Shown here: positions 39,041-47,254 of the stretch, piece by piece
How the letters are laid out: every line of letters begins with the position of its first letter
Numbering within the stretch: position 1 is the first letter of the stretch
Origin: a virus
Direction: 5' to 3' (one strand)
DNA: 64,000 nt
Virus record (IMG/VR): IMGVR_UViG_3300040801_003393
Span: 46,539-110,538 of that record
Position numbers and translations under genes: made by a program
Notes under the pieces: model-generated
Told to the model about the DNA's origin: nothing
The model's input: the letters and a program-made list of their open reading frames with translations, nothing else
Database searches by the model: none

Positions 39041-40055
39041 ACTCAACTTCCTCGAGCGTAAGTTCAGGATAAAACGGCAATGAGATACTACACTTAGATA
39101 GTCGTGTACTAGTATCGCCGCCATAGTAGGGTAGCGCAGCAAATAACCCAACGGTATGTAACGGATTGGAGTAATGAACTCTGGCTTCAATGCCGTTGCG
39201 ATACAATTCGTTTAATACATAATCACGATTATCAACTTGTATAACAAATTTATGCAATGCATGCTTGTTGATGTTATCTAGAGTAATCATTGTCTTAATG
39301 TTATTTGCATTAAATGCATCTATCCATTTTAATGCAATTTGTTTTCTAGCCGCTTGCCACTGGTCAAGGTATTTTGTTTTTACCATGAGCATAGCACAAT
39401 CCATTTCGTTCATACGCGAGTTTGACCCAGGCATTAAATGCACATATCTCTTCCCGTGCGCTCGGTAATTTAGTGCATACTCGTATAGTTCATCGTCGTT
39501 AGTAACAATAGCACCACCGTTGCCGTAGTTTGGAAGGTTCTTAGTCGGATCAAAACTTATAGCGGTAGTAGTTGACATGCGATGACAGTTGTTGCTAAGC
39601 CAATGCTGAGCACCATCTTCAACCAAACATCCTTGATTTAATCGGTCAGGCAATGCAATACCGTGCAAGCCAACACCAACTATAATGTCAAAAGCATGTT
39701 GCTCGGGAGGTAGAATAACACCATCCTCATCGCAATCGGCCAAACAAATATCCCAACCAGCAGTGACAAAGGCATTGATAGTAGCAGGGAATGTATAAGA
39801 TGGCAATAGAGCATACTTGCCATTCTCTTTATAGTAACGAGCAATAATTTCTAGAGCATTTGTACCGCTGCCGCAAGTAACAGCATACGGCATTTGATTT
39901 TTTATAGCCAACCAATCTTCAAACTGCTCAGTATACGGACCATCAAGCAGTCGTCCAGTTTCGGCTACTGTGGCATACGCAGTCATTAGTTCTTCTTTGT
40001 GTAAAAGAAACTGCCGACTAAGGTTGTTAAATGGAATTTGTTTTGAGCCAGTCAT
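38958..40055 (-). CDS. DegT/DnrJ/EryC1-type aminotransferase
   Basis: A 365-residue PLP enzyme that normally aminates a keto-sugar nucleotide. Family landmarks are IPFNNLSRQF at the start, TCGSGTNALEII, ALLPSYTFPATINAF, VEDGAQ for PLP binding and the lysine of FDPTKNLPNYGNGGAIV. It ends with the family pattern RLSKCSISLPFYPELT. It is coupled to the epimerase gene upstream (29-base overlap). With the epimerase it would make an amino- or deoxy-sugar for the glycosyltransferases of the plus-strand unit. Its 3' end overlaps the convergent gene. Confidence 0.88.
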   Translation of the reverse strand: MTGSKQIPFNNLSRQFLLHKEELMTAYATVAETGRLLDGPYTEQFEDWLAIKNQMPYAVTCGSGTNALEIIARYYKENGKYALLPSYTFPATINAFVTAGWDICLADCDEDGVILPPEQHAFDIIVGVGLHGIALPDRLNQGCLVEDGAQHWLSNNCHRMSTTTAISFDPTKNLPNYGNGGAIVTNDDELYEYALNYRAHGKRYVHLMPGSNSRMNEMDCAMLMVKTKYLDQWQAARKQIALKWIDAFNANNIKTMITLDNINKHALHKFVIQVDNRDYVLNELYRNGIEARVHYSNPLHTVGLFAALPYYGGDTSTRLSKCSISLPFYPELTLEEVEFIQDKVCQIVREARPTHNSISDFQSYH

Positions 40056-40965
40056 AGTATAAAGTTAACCCTTTTTCTAGAGGGGTGCCGTCGGGCAACC
40101 CAAGATGTTCTTTAGCAGAAGCAATATTTAGACCACCACGCTTAGGGTAGGATGCATCGCGAGGATTGATTTTAATATGTCCTGCACCGACCAACTCAAT
40201 AATAGTTTCGGCTGCATGCAATAACGTTTGTGGATGCCCGCTTGTTACATTAAATGTTCCTGGAACTCTTCTGGTTGCAGCCTGAACGATGCCTTGAGTA
40301 ATATCGTCAATATAAGTGAAGTCTAGTGTTTCGCCAGCACCACAAACATTCAATTCTTTGTTTTCTATTGCTGACTTGAAGAAAAGACTTATTACCCGTT
40401 CAGTAACATCCATTGGGCCATACACTGCACTAGGACGAATAACCGTTACTGTACCACCAGAGGTCTCTGCCCAGAGTCTACATAACTGCTCTCCAGCCAG
40501 TTTATAGATACCATATGCGGAGGTAGGGTTGCACGGATCGTTTTCAGTCGGAGGCTCCGCAGGAAAGTCACCATACACCATTGAACTACTGATATAAACA
40601 AAGTGAGAAGCAATACCGCGACAAGCCGATAGTACATTATGCAACCCAACGGTCATTGTACTGATGCCCTGCTCGGGATATTGACTAACCAGTGCCGCTC
40701 TTGGATAGGCAGCTAAATGTATAACAACATCTGGTTTTATTCTTTTAATTGCTGCTGATACTTTGTCTCGATCGCTAATATGAATTGAGTAAACATTTTT
40801 CAAATCGTTGCCAAGTCGTAGCTGCAAAAGTTTTTGATATTTTGACGACGGCATGATATTGTAGCAATCGAAGTTATCAATGATGTTTACTTTATTATTG
40901 TGTTTTAACTGATTAAAAACATGGGAGCCAATAAACCCAGCACCGCCAACTAATAGGTATTTCAT
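40027..40965 (-). CDS. NAD-dependent sugar epimerase/dehydratase (extended SDR)
   Basis: A 312-residue extended short-chain dehydrogenase acting on nucleotide sugars. It has the Rossmann motif GGAGFIGS at residues 7-14, VVIHLAA, the catalytic serine region YISSSMVYG and the YGIYK motif (Tyr-X3-Lys). Substrate-site segments RPSAVYGP and DFTYIDDITQGI are typical of UDP-glucose 4-epimerase and dTDP-glucose dehydratase relatives; which reaction cannot be decided. The start overlaps the stop of the 97-residue gene as TAATG. Confidence 0.88.
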   Translation of the reverse strand: MKYLLVGGAGFIGSHVFNQLKHNNKVNIIDNFDCYNIMPSSKYQKLLQLRLGNDLKNVYSIHISDRDKVSAAIKRIKPDVVIHLAAYPRAALVSQYPEQGISTMTVGLHNVLSACRGIASHFVYISSSMVYGDFPAEPPTENDPCNPTSAYGIYKLAGEQLCRLWAETSGGTVTVIRPSAVYGPMDVTERVISLFFKSAIENKELNVCGAGETLDFTYIDDITQGIVQAATRRVPGTFNVTSGHPQTLLHAAETIIELVGAGHIKINPRDASYPKRGGLNIASAKEHLGLPDGTPLEKGLTLYYDWLKTNSI

Positions 40966-41258
40966 TATAAAAACCTTAATTTAAATTCAACAATTTTTTC
41001 TTCGTCAGTTGGATCGAGAATACCATATAACCGAACTATTTCTACTCCGCTTAGGTCCAGGCCAACTTTGTCACCAAATGGATTTTCAACTTCTTCAATT
41101 TCAAATTTAGCGCAGTTTTCTAATAGCCATTTGTTTCTTGGGTGATTGTTTTGCGCAATAGAAAACATAACGTCTAATAAATCTCGATCTTCTCGTTTGT
41201 ATTCCTCGACCACCCCGGGTAGATTATCTAGGTTTAAGGTAGCTAACAGAACACGCAT
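40965..41258 (-). CDS. Hypothetical protein (97 aa)
   Basis: MRVLLATLNLDNLPGVVEEYKRED, then a helical acidic region and KVGLDLSGVEIVRLYGILDP. It lies between thymidylate synthase (TGATG overlap) and the sugar epimerase (TAATG overlap), so it is co-translated with both. No family recognised. Confidence 0.65.
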   Translation of the reverse strand: MRVLLATLNLDNLPGVVEEYKREDRDLLDVMFSIAQNNHPRNKWLLENCAKFEIEEVENPFGDKVGLDLSGVEIVRLYGILDPTDEEKIVEFKLRFL

Positions 41259-42148
41259 CAGACTGCCATTTTAGCAGAGATCGTTTCGTGATGTTTGTAG
41301 TTTTGTAGAACGATATCATTCATTGTAAACTGATTGATATCTTTGATATCTGGATTTAGCCATAGCGTTGGCAAAGGATATTCTTCCCTTGATAACTGTT
41401 CTTGAACTGCATCGAAATGGTTGTTATAGATATGTGCGTCACCAATCGTATGTATAAACTCACCAGGCTGTAATTCAGTAACCTGTGCTAGCATGTAAGT
41501 TAGAAGCGAATACGACGCGATATTAAACGGAACGCCAAGGAACATATCAGCTGAACGTTGATACATATGACAAGAGAGCTTATTGTCGTTTGATACATAA
41601 AACTGGGCTAGCAAATGACACGGCGGCAAAGCCATCTCAGGTAGCTCGCCTGGGTTCCATGCAGATAAAATATGACGACGGCTATACGGATTTTTCTTTA
41701 AATCGTTTATTAGATTCTGAATTTGATCAACGTGGTTGACTGCACAAACCACTACATCGTTTTCGTTTTCGGCTCTTGCATATGGAGAGAAGTGAGCCCA
41801 GCTTCGCCATTGTACTCCATATACTCGGCCCAAGTCCCCTGAGAACTTGCCCCCTTTCCAATATTCTGCGTTAGCATTATCAGTCCAGATGGTACGCTTG
41901 TTGAGGTCTCGAGTACCATGGAGTATTTCGGCGAGCCGGCGCTCATCCCCCGACCCTTCTAAGAACCAGAGCAGTTCGGAAACAACAGATTTCCATGCAA
42001 GTTTTTTAGTAGTGACTGCTGGAAAAGATTCTGTTAAGTCATAACGCATTTGCATTCCGAATATTCCACGAGTACCAACACCAGTTCGATCAGTGCGGTC
42101 TTCACCATCGTTTAATATACGTTCTAATGCGTCGTGATACTGCTTCAT
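41258..42148 (-). CDS. thyA: Thymidylate synthase (ThyA type)
   Basis: A 296-residue enzyme converting dUMP to dTMP with methylenetetrahydrofolate. Landmarks are DRTGVGTRGIFG, ESFPAVTTKKLAWKSV, LGRVYGVQWRSW, the catalytic cysteine in ALPPCHLLAQFY, RSADMFLGVPFNIASY and HIYNNHFD. The start at 42148 is chosen because its ATG overlaps the TGA of dihydrofolate reductase (ATGA) and the protein then begins MKQYHDAL, the normal ThyA start; an ATG at 42184 would overlap by 40 bases. It supports phage DNA synthesis and is paired with dihydrofolate reductase as in T4. Confidence 0.97.
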   Translation of the reverse strand: MKQYHDALERILNDGEDRTDRTGVGTRGIFGMQMRYDLTESFPAVTTKKLAWKSVVSELLWFLEGSGDERRLAEILHGTRDLNKRTIWTDNANAEYWKGGKFSGDLGRVYGVQWRSWAHFSPYARAENENDVVVCAVNHVDQIQNLINDLKKNPYSRRHILSAWNPGELPEMALPPCHLLAQFYVSNDNKLSCHMYQRSADMFLGVPFNIASYSLLTYMLAQVTELQPGEFIHTIGDAHIYNNHFDAVQEQLSREEYPLPTLWLNPDIKDINQFTMNDIVLQNYKHHETISAKMAV

Positions 42149-42603
42149 TTCCTTTTCCAGATTTGATAATTGTGAGTTAGGCATAGTTGATCTCGCACTA
42201 ACTCAAACTCTTCAGTGATACGGGTTAAGTCAATTCCAGTATCACATACAAATGTATTTCTTATTTTCGATAAATGAATCTCGTCAATTTGATCAAACAA
42301 AGATTCAAATAATCTTGCACCGCCTATACACCAGTCAACGTTATACTGTTCCAAGTCTTTAATTGTTTTACATTGTATAACATTTTCCGGAAGAGGTAAA
42401 TCTGATTGGCTAATAACTATGTTCGTTCGATTTGGTAGCGGCTTTGGAATGCCTTTGCTCTCCCAAGTCCCCCTGCCCATAACAATAGTTTTTCCAGTTG
42501 TTAGTTCTTTAAACCTGAGTAGGTCCGTCTCTTGCTTTGGCCATGGCATTGCGCCATTAAAGCCGATACCACCTAAGCGGTCACATGCTAATATTGCTTT
42601 CAT
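42145..42603 (-). CDS. Dihydrofolate reductase
   Basis: A 152-residue enzyme that regenerates tetrahydrofolate used by the downstream thymidylate synthase. Visible motifs are GGIGFNGAMPWP (substrate loop), DLLRFKELT, KTIVMGRGTWES (NADPH site), CIGGARLFES and EIHLSKI. Length is normal for bacterial and phage enzymes. It is coupled upstream by TAATG and downstream by ATGA. Confidence 0.95.
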   Translation of the reverse strand: MKAILACDRLGGIGFNGAMPWPKQETDLLRFKELTTGKTIVMGRGTWESKGIPKPLPNRTNIVISQSDLPLPENVIQCKTIKDLEQYNVDWCIGGARLFESLFDQIDEIHLSKIRNTFVCDTGIDLTRITEEFELVRDQLCLTHNYQIWKRK

Positions 42604-42911
42604 TATAGTTTATGTAAAATTTTCTCGGTTTCTCGTTGTACTTCAATTGCCACGTTTTCAACGTCAACAAAAAAGTCCATGGCATACACCGAACTGTTAG
42701 ATTCGTGTATAATTTCAGAAAGGATTTCTTCAATTTCATCGTTGCTAAACCCATTCTGTCTAAATTCTAGAACGTTAACAGGCTTCGGATCAACAGACTG
42801 ATCTATAAAATGAATAATGATGCGGTTGATAAAATGCATAGGAATGTTTGTTTTATCAACCGCATCGATTAATTCCTCCCATTGCGCAAGATGTTTATTA
42901 TCTGCAAGCAT
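42603..42911 (-). CDS. Hypothetical protein (102 aa)
   Basis: Helical, acidic; begins MLADNKHLAQWEELIDAVDKTN, contains MHFINRIIIHFIDQS and ends in a charged helix VQRETEKILHKL. First gene of the folate/thymidylate operon, coupled to dihydrofolate reductase by TAATG. A TCTAAATA late-like element lies just upstream, but there is no clear ribosome site. Function unknown. Confidence 0.65.
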   Translation of the reverse strand: MLADNKHLAQWEELIDAVDKTNIPMHFINRIIIHFIDQSVDPKPVNVLEFRQNGFSNDEIEEILSEIIHESNSSVYAMDFFVDVENVAIEVQRETEKILHKL

Positions 42912-42922
42912 GAGAGCAGTTG

Positions 42923-43606
42923 TTATTTAGACGCCTCAACAGAGTCGCTTACTACCACTGGTGCATCAGTTGCTGATGCTTTTTTGGTGGTTGTTTTTTT
43001 GGCAGCTTTGGTACGTGCTGGTTTCTTAGGACGTGGAGAAGAGTCTAATTGATAGGCTTCTTCAAGTAGCCGTTTGCTTTCAGCAATCATTACATTTGCT
43101 TCAGCTTCCATTTGTGAAGCCTGCGCCAATCGTTGCTTAGCTAATGTAGCATCATCAAGTACAGGTTCATTAACTGGTGCTTCAGTTTTCTTCATGGGAT
43201 CAGCAAACCCAGCATTCTGATCGAGGTCGGCCATTTTTTGTGCCGCTTCCGATCCCGCTTCCATACCATTTAAAATGGTATTGAGTTCGTCTAACCTAAC
43301 GTGGCTTGAAACGTTTGGTGTAACAATTACTTGGTTGGTCGGAACCTTTTTAATCATACCTTCACGATGTAAGGTTTGTAAGATTGGACGACCGTCGGGT
43401 AGTAAGTTACGAAACAATGGTTCAGAAAGCTCTTTTGCTTCTTGACCGGGCGCCGATTCAATCACTTTCATGATGGTATCGTGGAATGCTTTTGGAAGTG
43501 TTTCGGGATACACAACCAGGCACATATGGTCTTCGCCCGGTACTTGCCTATAAATAATGGCGACCTTTCGATCGCCATGTTTCCCAATGTGCTTTATGAA
43601 TGCCAT
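42923..43606 (-). CDS. Conserved T4-like phage protein (227 aa)
   Basis: The N-terminal domain MAFIKHIGKHGDRKVAIIYRQVPGEDHMCLVV is of a type widely found in marine T4-like phages without an assigned function. The middle has LDELNTILNGMEAG and a coiled-coil-like EAEANVMIAESKRLLEEAY; the end is Lys/Ala/Thr-rich (AKKTTTKKAS), perhaps nucleic-acid binding. The start at 43606 is preferred since GGAGG lies about 7 bases upstream; the longer frame to 43669 overlaps the preceding gene. Confidence 0.7.
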   Translation of the reverse strand: MAFIKHIGKHGDRKVAIIYRQVPGEDHMCLVVYPETLPKAFHDTIMKVIESAPGQEAKELSEPLFRNLLPDGRPILQTLHREGMIKKVPTNQVIVTPNVSSHVRLDELNTILNGMEAGSEAAQKMADLDQNAGFADPMKKTEAPVNEPVLDDATLAKQRLAQASQMEAEANVMIAESKRLLEEAYQLDSSPRPKKPARTKAAKKTTTKKASATDAPVVVSDSVEASK

Positions 43607-43607
43607 A

Positions 43608-43880
43608 TTAGGCCTCCGTGGTCTCTTCTGTTGTTTCTTCTGCTTCAGTGGCCTGCGGCTGCGGAGCAATCGATTGTAAGAATGAAGTTAGTCGGGTGTA
43701 GGTGTTTCCAACTACTGCCATCTCTTCAGCACGAAATGCACCACGACGTGCAACCACGTCAATGATTTGCTTTAAATTAGCAAGGTCGTTAAGAGTTAAG
43801 GAAACTGGAGCAGCCGCGGAAGTAACGGCCTCTTCGGAAGCGCCAGCATCAGTAACTTCGGTATTGGTATCTTCTAACAT
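43608..43880 (-). CDS. Conserved small T4-like phage protein (90 aa)
   Basis: A core of LTLNDLANLKQIIDVVARRGAF and EEMAVVGNTYTRLTSFLQ flanked by low-complexity Thr/Glu/Ala tails. The core is a form I associate with marine T4-like phages; function unknown. GAGG lies 7 bases before the ATG. It is coupled closely to the following 227-residue gene (1-base gap), so the two probably act together. Confidence 0.7.
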   Translation of the reverse strand: MLEDTNTEVTDAGASEEAVTSAAAPVSLTLNDLANLKQIIDVVARRGAFRAEEMAVVGNTYTRLTSFLQSIAPQPQATEAEETTEETTEA

Positions 43881-43895
43881 AAAAATCCTCTTGTG

Positions 43896-43930
43896 GTTAA
43901 ATTATATGCTATTATTTAACACAATAGCAA
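43896..43930 (-). promoter_or_regulatory. Promoter region with inverted repeat upstream of the 90-aa gene
   Basis: On the minus strand: TTGCTA (43930-43925), an 18-base spacer and TATAAT (43906-43901). Between them lies GTTAAATA (43920-43913), a late-like octamer that is also the left arm of an inverted repeat GTTAAAT/ATTTAAC (43920-43914 with 43902-43896). The right arm lies three bases before the AAGAGG ribosome site. Confidence 0.5.
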
Positions 43931-43952
43931 CCCACGAAAGAATTTTTTGATG

Positions 43953-44231
43953 TTAGAAGAACAGGGAGAAGAGTGTAGCCTCGGCCGGATTTTCGAAACC
44001 AATGAATCGATTTTGGATTATAAATCGGGTCCCGTTATCTTGTTGATCAACTAGTGCGATTCGTCCGTCGGTATTTTTAATGAGCCACTGTAGCAAGTCT
44101 GGGAAGTCAATCTCTGACTTTAACTCCATTTTGATAAAATGGTCTGGCATAACCTTTAGGAAACGAAGCCGATGCCAATCAATCGGCTTCGTTTCCTCAA
44201 GCATTGCTTCAAAGTCGATATCGCTGCTCAT
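43953..44231 (-). CDS. Hypothetical protein (92 aa) downstream of the VWA gene
   Basis: MSSDIDFEAMLEETKPIDWHRLRFLKVMP leads into KSEIDFPDLLQWLIKNTDGRIALV and a C-terminal RFIGFENPAEATLF. The start at 44231 lies one base after the VWA gene stop, so the two are probably co-transcribed; a longer frame upstream is only an antisense-like extension into VWA coding sequence. Function unknown. Confidence 0.65.
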   Translation of the reverse strand: MSSDIDFEAMLEETKPIDWHRLRFLKVMPDHFIKMELKSEIDFPDLLQWLIKNTDGRIALVDQQDNGTRFIIQNRFIGFENPAEATLFSLFF

Positions 44232-44232
44232 G

Positions 44233-45528
44233 TTATGCTGCATTCTTCTGGCGATGATCTTCATAGTAAGTGGTAGTACCAAACGGTGCTTCAATAGTGT
44301 TGCTACCGTGGATGATCCAAAGCGTATCGCAGAAGTCCGGATCACCCCAGCTACCAAACGGGTAACCGTCAGTGAACACAACCAACCGATCGAAGTCAAT
44401 TTCGGCCTCTTTCAGGTGGTTGAAGATTGGCTCAAAGTCGGTGCCACCAAAGCCACCAAGTTCATACTCAGCCATATCACCAATATCGTCGCTAGTGTAG
44501 TCAACCGGGTTATGGACTCGCGTGTCGAAGCAGAACACGTGGATCTTGTACGCAGTGAACGCCTCCATGCAGCCCTGTACTTCGCTTAGGAAGTCAACCA
44601 GCATCTTCTGGCTAATCGAACCGGAAGTATCGATAGCCACTGCGATGTTAACCTCTTCGCCCGGGTTCATACCAGGCATGATAGCGTCCATGTGCCAACC
44701 GCGACGTGACTGACGCATCCAAGTATAGTCGTCCTTGATTGCGCTAGTGAGCGACATGTTGAGCAGCTCACGCCAGTTCATCTGGGGCTCAGTCAGGTCC
44801 TTCAGCATCTTCTTGACGTTGCCAGGAATGTTGCCGGCGTTCGGTTCGTTGTTGGCCGCGTTGATCACAGCCTCCTTGAACTCGTCGCGGATAGCATCAC
44901 GCTCTGCTTTGGAGAGCTTCGGGCGATCGTTACCATCACCCTCGTCACCTTCGCCGTCGCCCTCGCCCTCGCCTTCGCCAAGATGGTCGTCAAGGAGTTT
45001 GTCAAGCAGATCGCTCAGGTTGATCTTTTCAGCTTTGTCGTACAGCTCGTCGTAAATCTCTTCCGACGACTTACCGTTGTACTGAGGATCGTGTAGGATC
45101 TCAATAGTCGTGATCTTGCGACCCACGTTATGTTTGATCAGGTCGGCGTTGACGCAGTAGTCGTTCGCGATGTTCCAAAGACCAGGATCGCGATCATTGC
45201 GGCGACCAAAGTGATCATAAACGCAGTGGAGGACCTCGTGACCAAACCCGAATTCCAGTTCTTTCTGGTCCAGCATGTTCACGAAGCGAGAATTGTAATA
45301 GAAGTGCCGCCCGTCAGTCGCAAGCGTCGGCAGCCACTCATCAGCGTTAACCAGTTTGAGCCGAGTAGCAAGGTTACCGAAGAACGCCTGCTTGAGCAGA
45401 AGTGCAACACGAGCACCAATCAGTTTCTCGCGAGCCTGGTTGTCGACCTTGGGGTCCATTGGACCAATCAGGTCCTTAAACTTGTCCATACGGTTCGAAG
45501 TCGTGCCGTTGTTGGCTTTAGCTGACAT
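44233..45528 (-). CDS. VWA-like metallopeptidase-type protein (COG3864/DUF2201-like)
   Basis: A 431-residue protein with an N-terminal zincin-like region containing HEVLH (residues about 97-101), an acidic low-complexity linker of GE/GD repeats near residues 186-204, and a C-terminal von Willebrand A-like domain with the MIDAS signature DTSGSIS near residue 300 and GGTDFEP. Such proteins pair with MoxR-type AAA+ ATPases, here the gene at 45947. The likely role is substrate recognition or maturation of a protein complex. AGGAG lies six bases before the ATG at 45528; GTG at 45531 is possible. Codons are GC-richer than those of the neighbours. Confidence 0.85.
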   Translation of the reverse strand: MSAKANNGTTSNRMDKFKDLIGPMDPKVDNQAREKLIGARVALLLKQAFFGNLATRLKLVNADEWLPTLATDGRHFYYNSRFVNMLDQKELEFGFGHEVLHCVYDHFGRRNDRDPGLWNIANDYCVNADLIKHNVGRKITTIEILHDPQYNGKSSEEIYDELYDKAEKINLSDLLDKLLDDHLGEGEGEGDGEGDEGDGNDRPKLSKAERDAIRDEFKEAVINAANNEPNAGNIPGNVKKMLKDLTEPQMNWRELLNMSLTSAIKDDYTWMRQSRRGWHMDAIMPGMNPGEEVNIAVAIDTSGSISQKMLVDFLSEVQGCMEAFTAYKIHVFCFDTRVHNPVDYTSDDIGDMAEYELGGFGGTDFEPIFNHLKEAEIDFDRLVVFTDGYPFGSWGDPDFCDTLWIIHGSNTIEAPFGTTTYYEDHRQKNAA

Positions 45529-45552
45529 CACGTTCTCCTATTTAATATGCAT

Positions 45553-45581
45553 ATTATACTGGGTTGCCACCCAAAAGTCAA
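45553..45581 (-). promoter_or_regulatory. Sigma70 promoter for the VWA gene
   Basis: Minus strand TTGACT (45581-45576), 17-base spacer, TATAAT (45558-45553) followed by ATGCA. Predicted start near 45546, with a short leader to the ATG at 45528. Confidence 0.8.
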
Positions 45582-45617
45582 CGATTTTTAGTATTTAAAA
45601 GTATTAAGATGGTTGCG

Positions 45618-45893
45618 CTAAGTTATTGATTTTGCTTGCAGTTTTACCCAGAAAAATTCGCCCAAATCAACCGTTTTGTCCTCACCACTCCCACAGTTCT
45701 TAATGTACTGTACACCGTTATGATCTTCTTTCCAAACCCGCATGCTATATTGAATCAATACCCACTCAATAGAGGCACGGCTTCGATCCTTGTTGAAATT
45801 TCGGATATGGTACCTGTAAATACCAGGTTCAATCCTGTAAGTACCATACTGGGCCGGTACCAAAAGTTCATGGTAGAGCGTAGCCTCAGCCAT
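45618..45893 (-). CDS. Hypothetical protein (91 aa)
   Basis: MAEATLYHELLVPAQYGTYRIEPGIYRYHIRNF continues with SIEWVLIQYSMRVW and CGSGEDKTVDLGEFFWVKL, a beta-rich pattern. GGAGG lies about seven bases upstream of the ATG. It is separated from the MoxR gene by a terminator, so expression would depend on read-through. Function unknown. Confidence 0.65.
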   Translation of the reverse strand: MAEATLYHELLVPAQYGTYRIEPGIYRYHIRNFNKDRSRASIEWVLIQYSMRVWKEDHNGVQYIKNCGSGEDKTVDLGEFFWVKLQAKSIT

Positions 45894-45907
45894 TCATATC
45901 CTCCATC

Positions 45908-45935
45908 AAAAAGGGAGGGGCATTGCACCCCTCCC
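45908..45935 (-). terminator. Rho-independent terminator after the MoxR gene
   Basis: An 8-bp all-G/C-rich stem (GGGAGGGG with CCCCTCCC), a 7-base loop and, on the minus strand, a TTTTT tail. It lies 12 bases after the MoxR stop codon. Confidence 0.88.
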
Positions 45936-45946
45936 AATTCGCCTTC

Positions 45947-47041
45947 TTATTCGGAGGCGTTGATGATGTACTTACCGTACCGCTTGTGGAACTCGTCGAA
46001 GTTCTTCAGCTTGGTCGGAAGGATCGGGAGGTTGTAAGTGGTCAGTGCAACCCGAGCACCCATAACCACGAGTTCAACCTCGAAGTTGTCCATCATGAAG
46101 CGGAAGAAGTTATCCGCCATCTTGTGGAAGTCGGCGTCCTTCATACCGTTCTTCAGTGCATCCTTCAGCTCGTAACACATCGAAACCACCAGCGAGTACA
46201 TCGCGCTGACTTCGTTGACTTCGAGCTTCTTCACCTTGCCCTCAAGGATGTCGACCGGGTTGGGCATCTTGCCAGCAACCTTACGGTGTGCAGCGAACTT
46301 GACAGCAAGCCCTTCGCCAACCGTACCAGCAACCAGGTCAACCATGGTGCGATCGTCCAGGTTGTCGTCTGCGATCAGGTCGGACACGAAGCTCCAGCTA
46401 CGCGGAGTAGCAAACGAGCGGCTCGAGCTCTTCGGATCGAAGTCGTACAGGTCGTTCTTCGCAAAGTTCAGGTAACCGACGACGTCTTTGTGTACGTCGT
46501 GCGTTACAGCCCACTCGAACCAGCTAGCGAAGTCTACGCGCATCTCCAGGTGGATGAAGCGGTTAGCCAGCGGAGTCGGCATACGGAAGGTAACACCCTT
46601 GTCCGACTCGCGGTTGCCAGCAGCAATGATCACGACGTTGTCGGGCAGTTTGTAACGGCCGATACCGCGGTTCAGGATCAGCTGGTAGGCCGCAGCCAAC
46701 ACGCTCGGGGGAGCCGAGTTCATCTCGTCCAGGAACAGGACGACCATCGGATACTGGCTAGCCAGTTCCTCGTCCGGCAGGTCGATCGGGGGAGCCCAAT
46801 CCATTTTGCCGAGGTCCTTGTTGTAGAACGGAATGCCTCGGATGTCAGTCGGTTCCATCTGACCCAGTCGCAGGTCGATCATAAAACCGTCATGGTCTTT
46901 GGCAATGCCTTCAACCAGTTCTGACTTGCCAATGCCCGGAGGACCCCAAAGGAAGATCGGGCGTTTCACCGCGAACGCACGCTCGATAGATTTGCGAGCT
47001 TCAACTGCGGTTACGGTACGGTTCTCGCTTACATGCGACAT
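45947..47041 (-). CDS. MoxR-type AAA+ ATPase
   Basis: A 364-residue ATPase. Walker A is GPPGIGKS (near residues 33-40), Walker B is VVLFLDEMN, sensor 1 is IIAAGNRESD and an arginine-rich PTPLANRFIHLEM segment follows. It has the MoxR hallmark of an AAA+ core plus a C-terminal helical lid and should work with the VWA protein at 44233 as a remodelling chaperone. AGGAG lies 9 bases upstream; it has a consensus promoter directly in front and a terminator directly behind. GC-richer coding than adjacent genes. Confidence 0.9.
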   Translation of the reverse strand: MSHVSENRTVTAVEARKSIERAFAVKRPIFLWGPPGIGKSELVEGIAKDHDGFMIDLRLGQMEPTDIRGIPFYNKDLGKMDWAPPIDLPDEELASQYPMVVLFLDEMNSAPPSVLAAAYQLILNRGIGRYKLPDNVVIIAAGNRESDKGVTFRMPTPLANRFIHLEMRVDFASWFEWAVTHDVHKDVVGYLNFAKNDLYDFDPKSSSRSFATPRSWSFVSDLIADDNLDDRTMVDLVAGTVGEGLAVKFAAHRKVAGKMPNPVDILEGKVKKLEVNEVSAMYSLVVSMCYELKDALKNGMKDADFHKMADNFFRFMMDNFEVELVVMGARVALTTYNLPILPTKLKNFDEFHKRYGKYIINASE

Positions 47042-47075
47042 GGATTGTTGCTCCTGTTTCGTTTAACGTGAGTGT

Positions 47076-47104
47076 ATTATAGTTGACCTGCGTTACAGTG
47101 TCAA
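47076..47104 (-). promoter_or_regulatory. Consensus sigma70 promoter for the MoxR gene
   Basis: Minus strand TTGACA (47104-47099), 17-base spacer, TATAAT (47081-47076): a perfect match to the bacterial housekeeping consensus. It overlaps the end of the 39-residue ORF. Confidence 0.88.
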
Positions 47105-47212
47105 CCAAAGAATGAAAGAAATTTCAGCTACCGCTACCCCAACTACGAGCAGAAAGCCCATGCGACGCGCACTAGCATCAGAAAGATTATCAAACCAAGT
47201 CCAACCAGACAT
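47093..47212 (-). CDS. Small single-pass membrane protein (39 aa)
   Basis: MSGWTWFDNLSDASARRM, then a hydrophobic segment GFLLVVGVAVAEISFILW to the end. AGGAG lies six bases before the ATG, and a perfect sigma70 promoter lies upstream, so translation is likely. Positive residues before the membrane segment suggest N-in orientation. Function unknown; small early membrane peptides of phages often target host envelope processes. Confidence 0.65.
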   Translation of the reverse strand: MSGWTWFDNLSDASARRMGFLLVVGVAVAEISFILWLTL

Positions 47213-47254
47213 TGCTTTCTCCTGTTCTGGGTTGTTTTTGCAGTTCATGTGCAT

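Noticed and set aside
44080-44589. 169-residue plus-strand ORF
   Set aside because: Opposite the VWA and 92-residue genes; no homology-like motifs and no ribosome site.
45923-46924. 333-residue plus-strand ORF
   Set aside because: It lies entirely opposite the MoxR ATPase gene, whose Walker motifs are intact. GC-rich coding leaves the antisense frame open, and there is no ribosome site.
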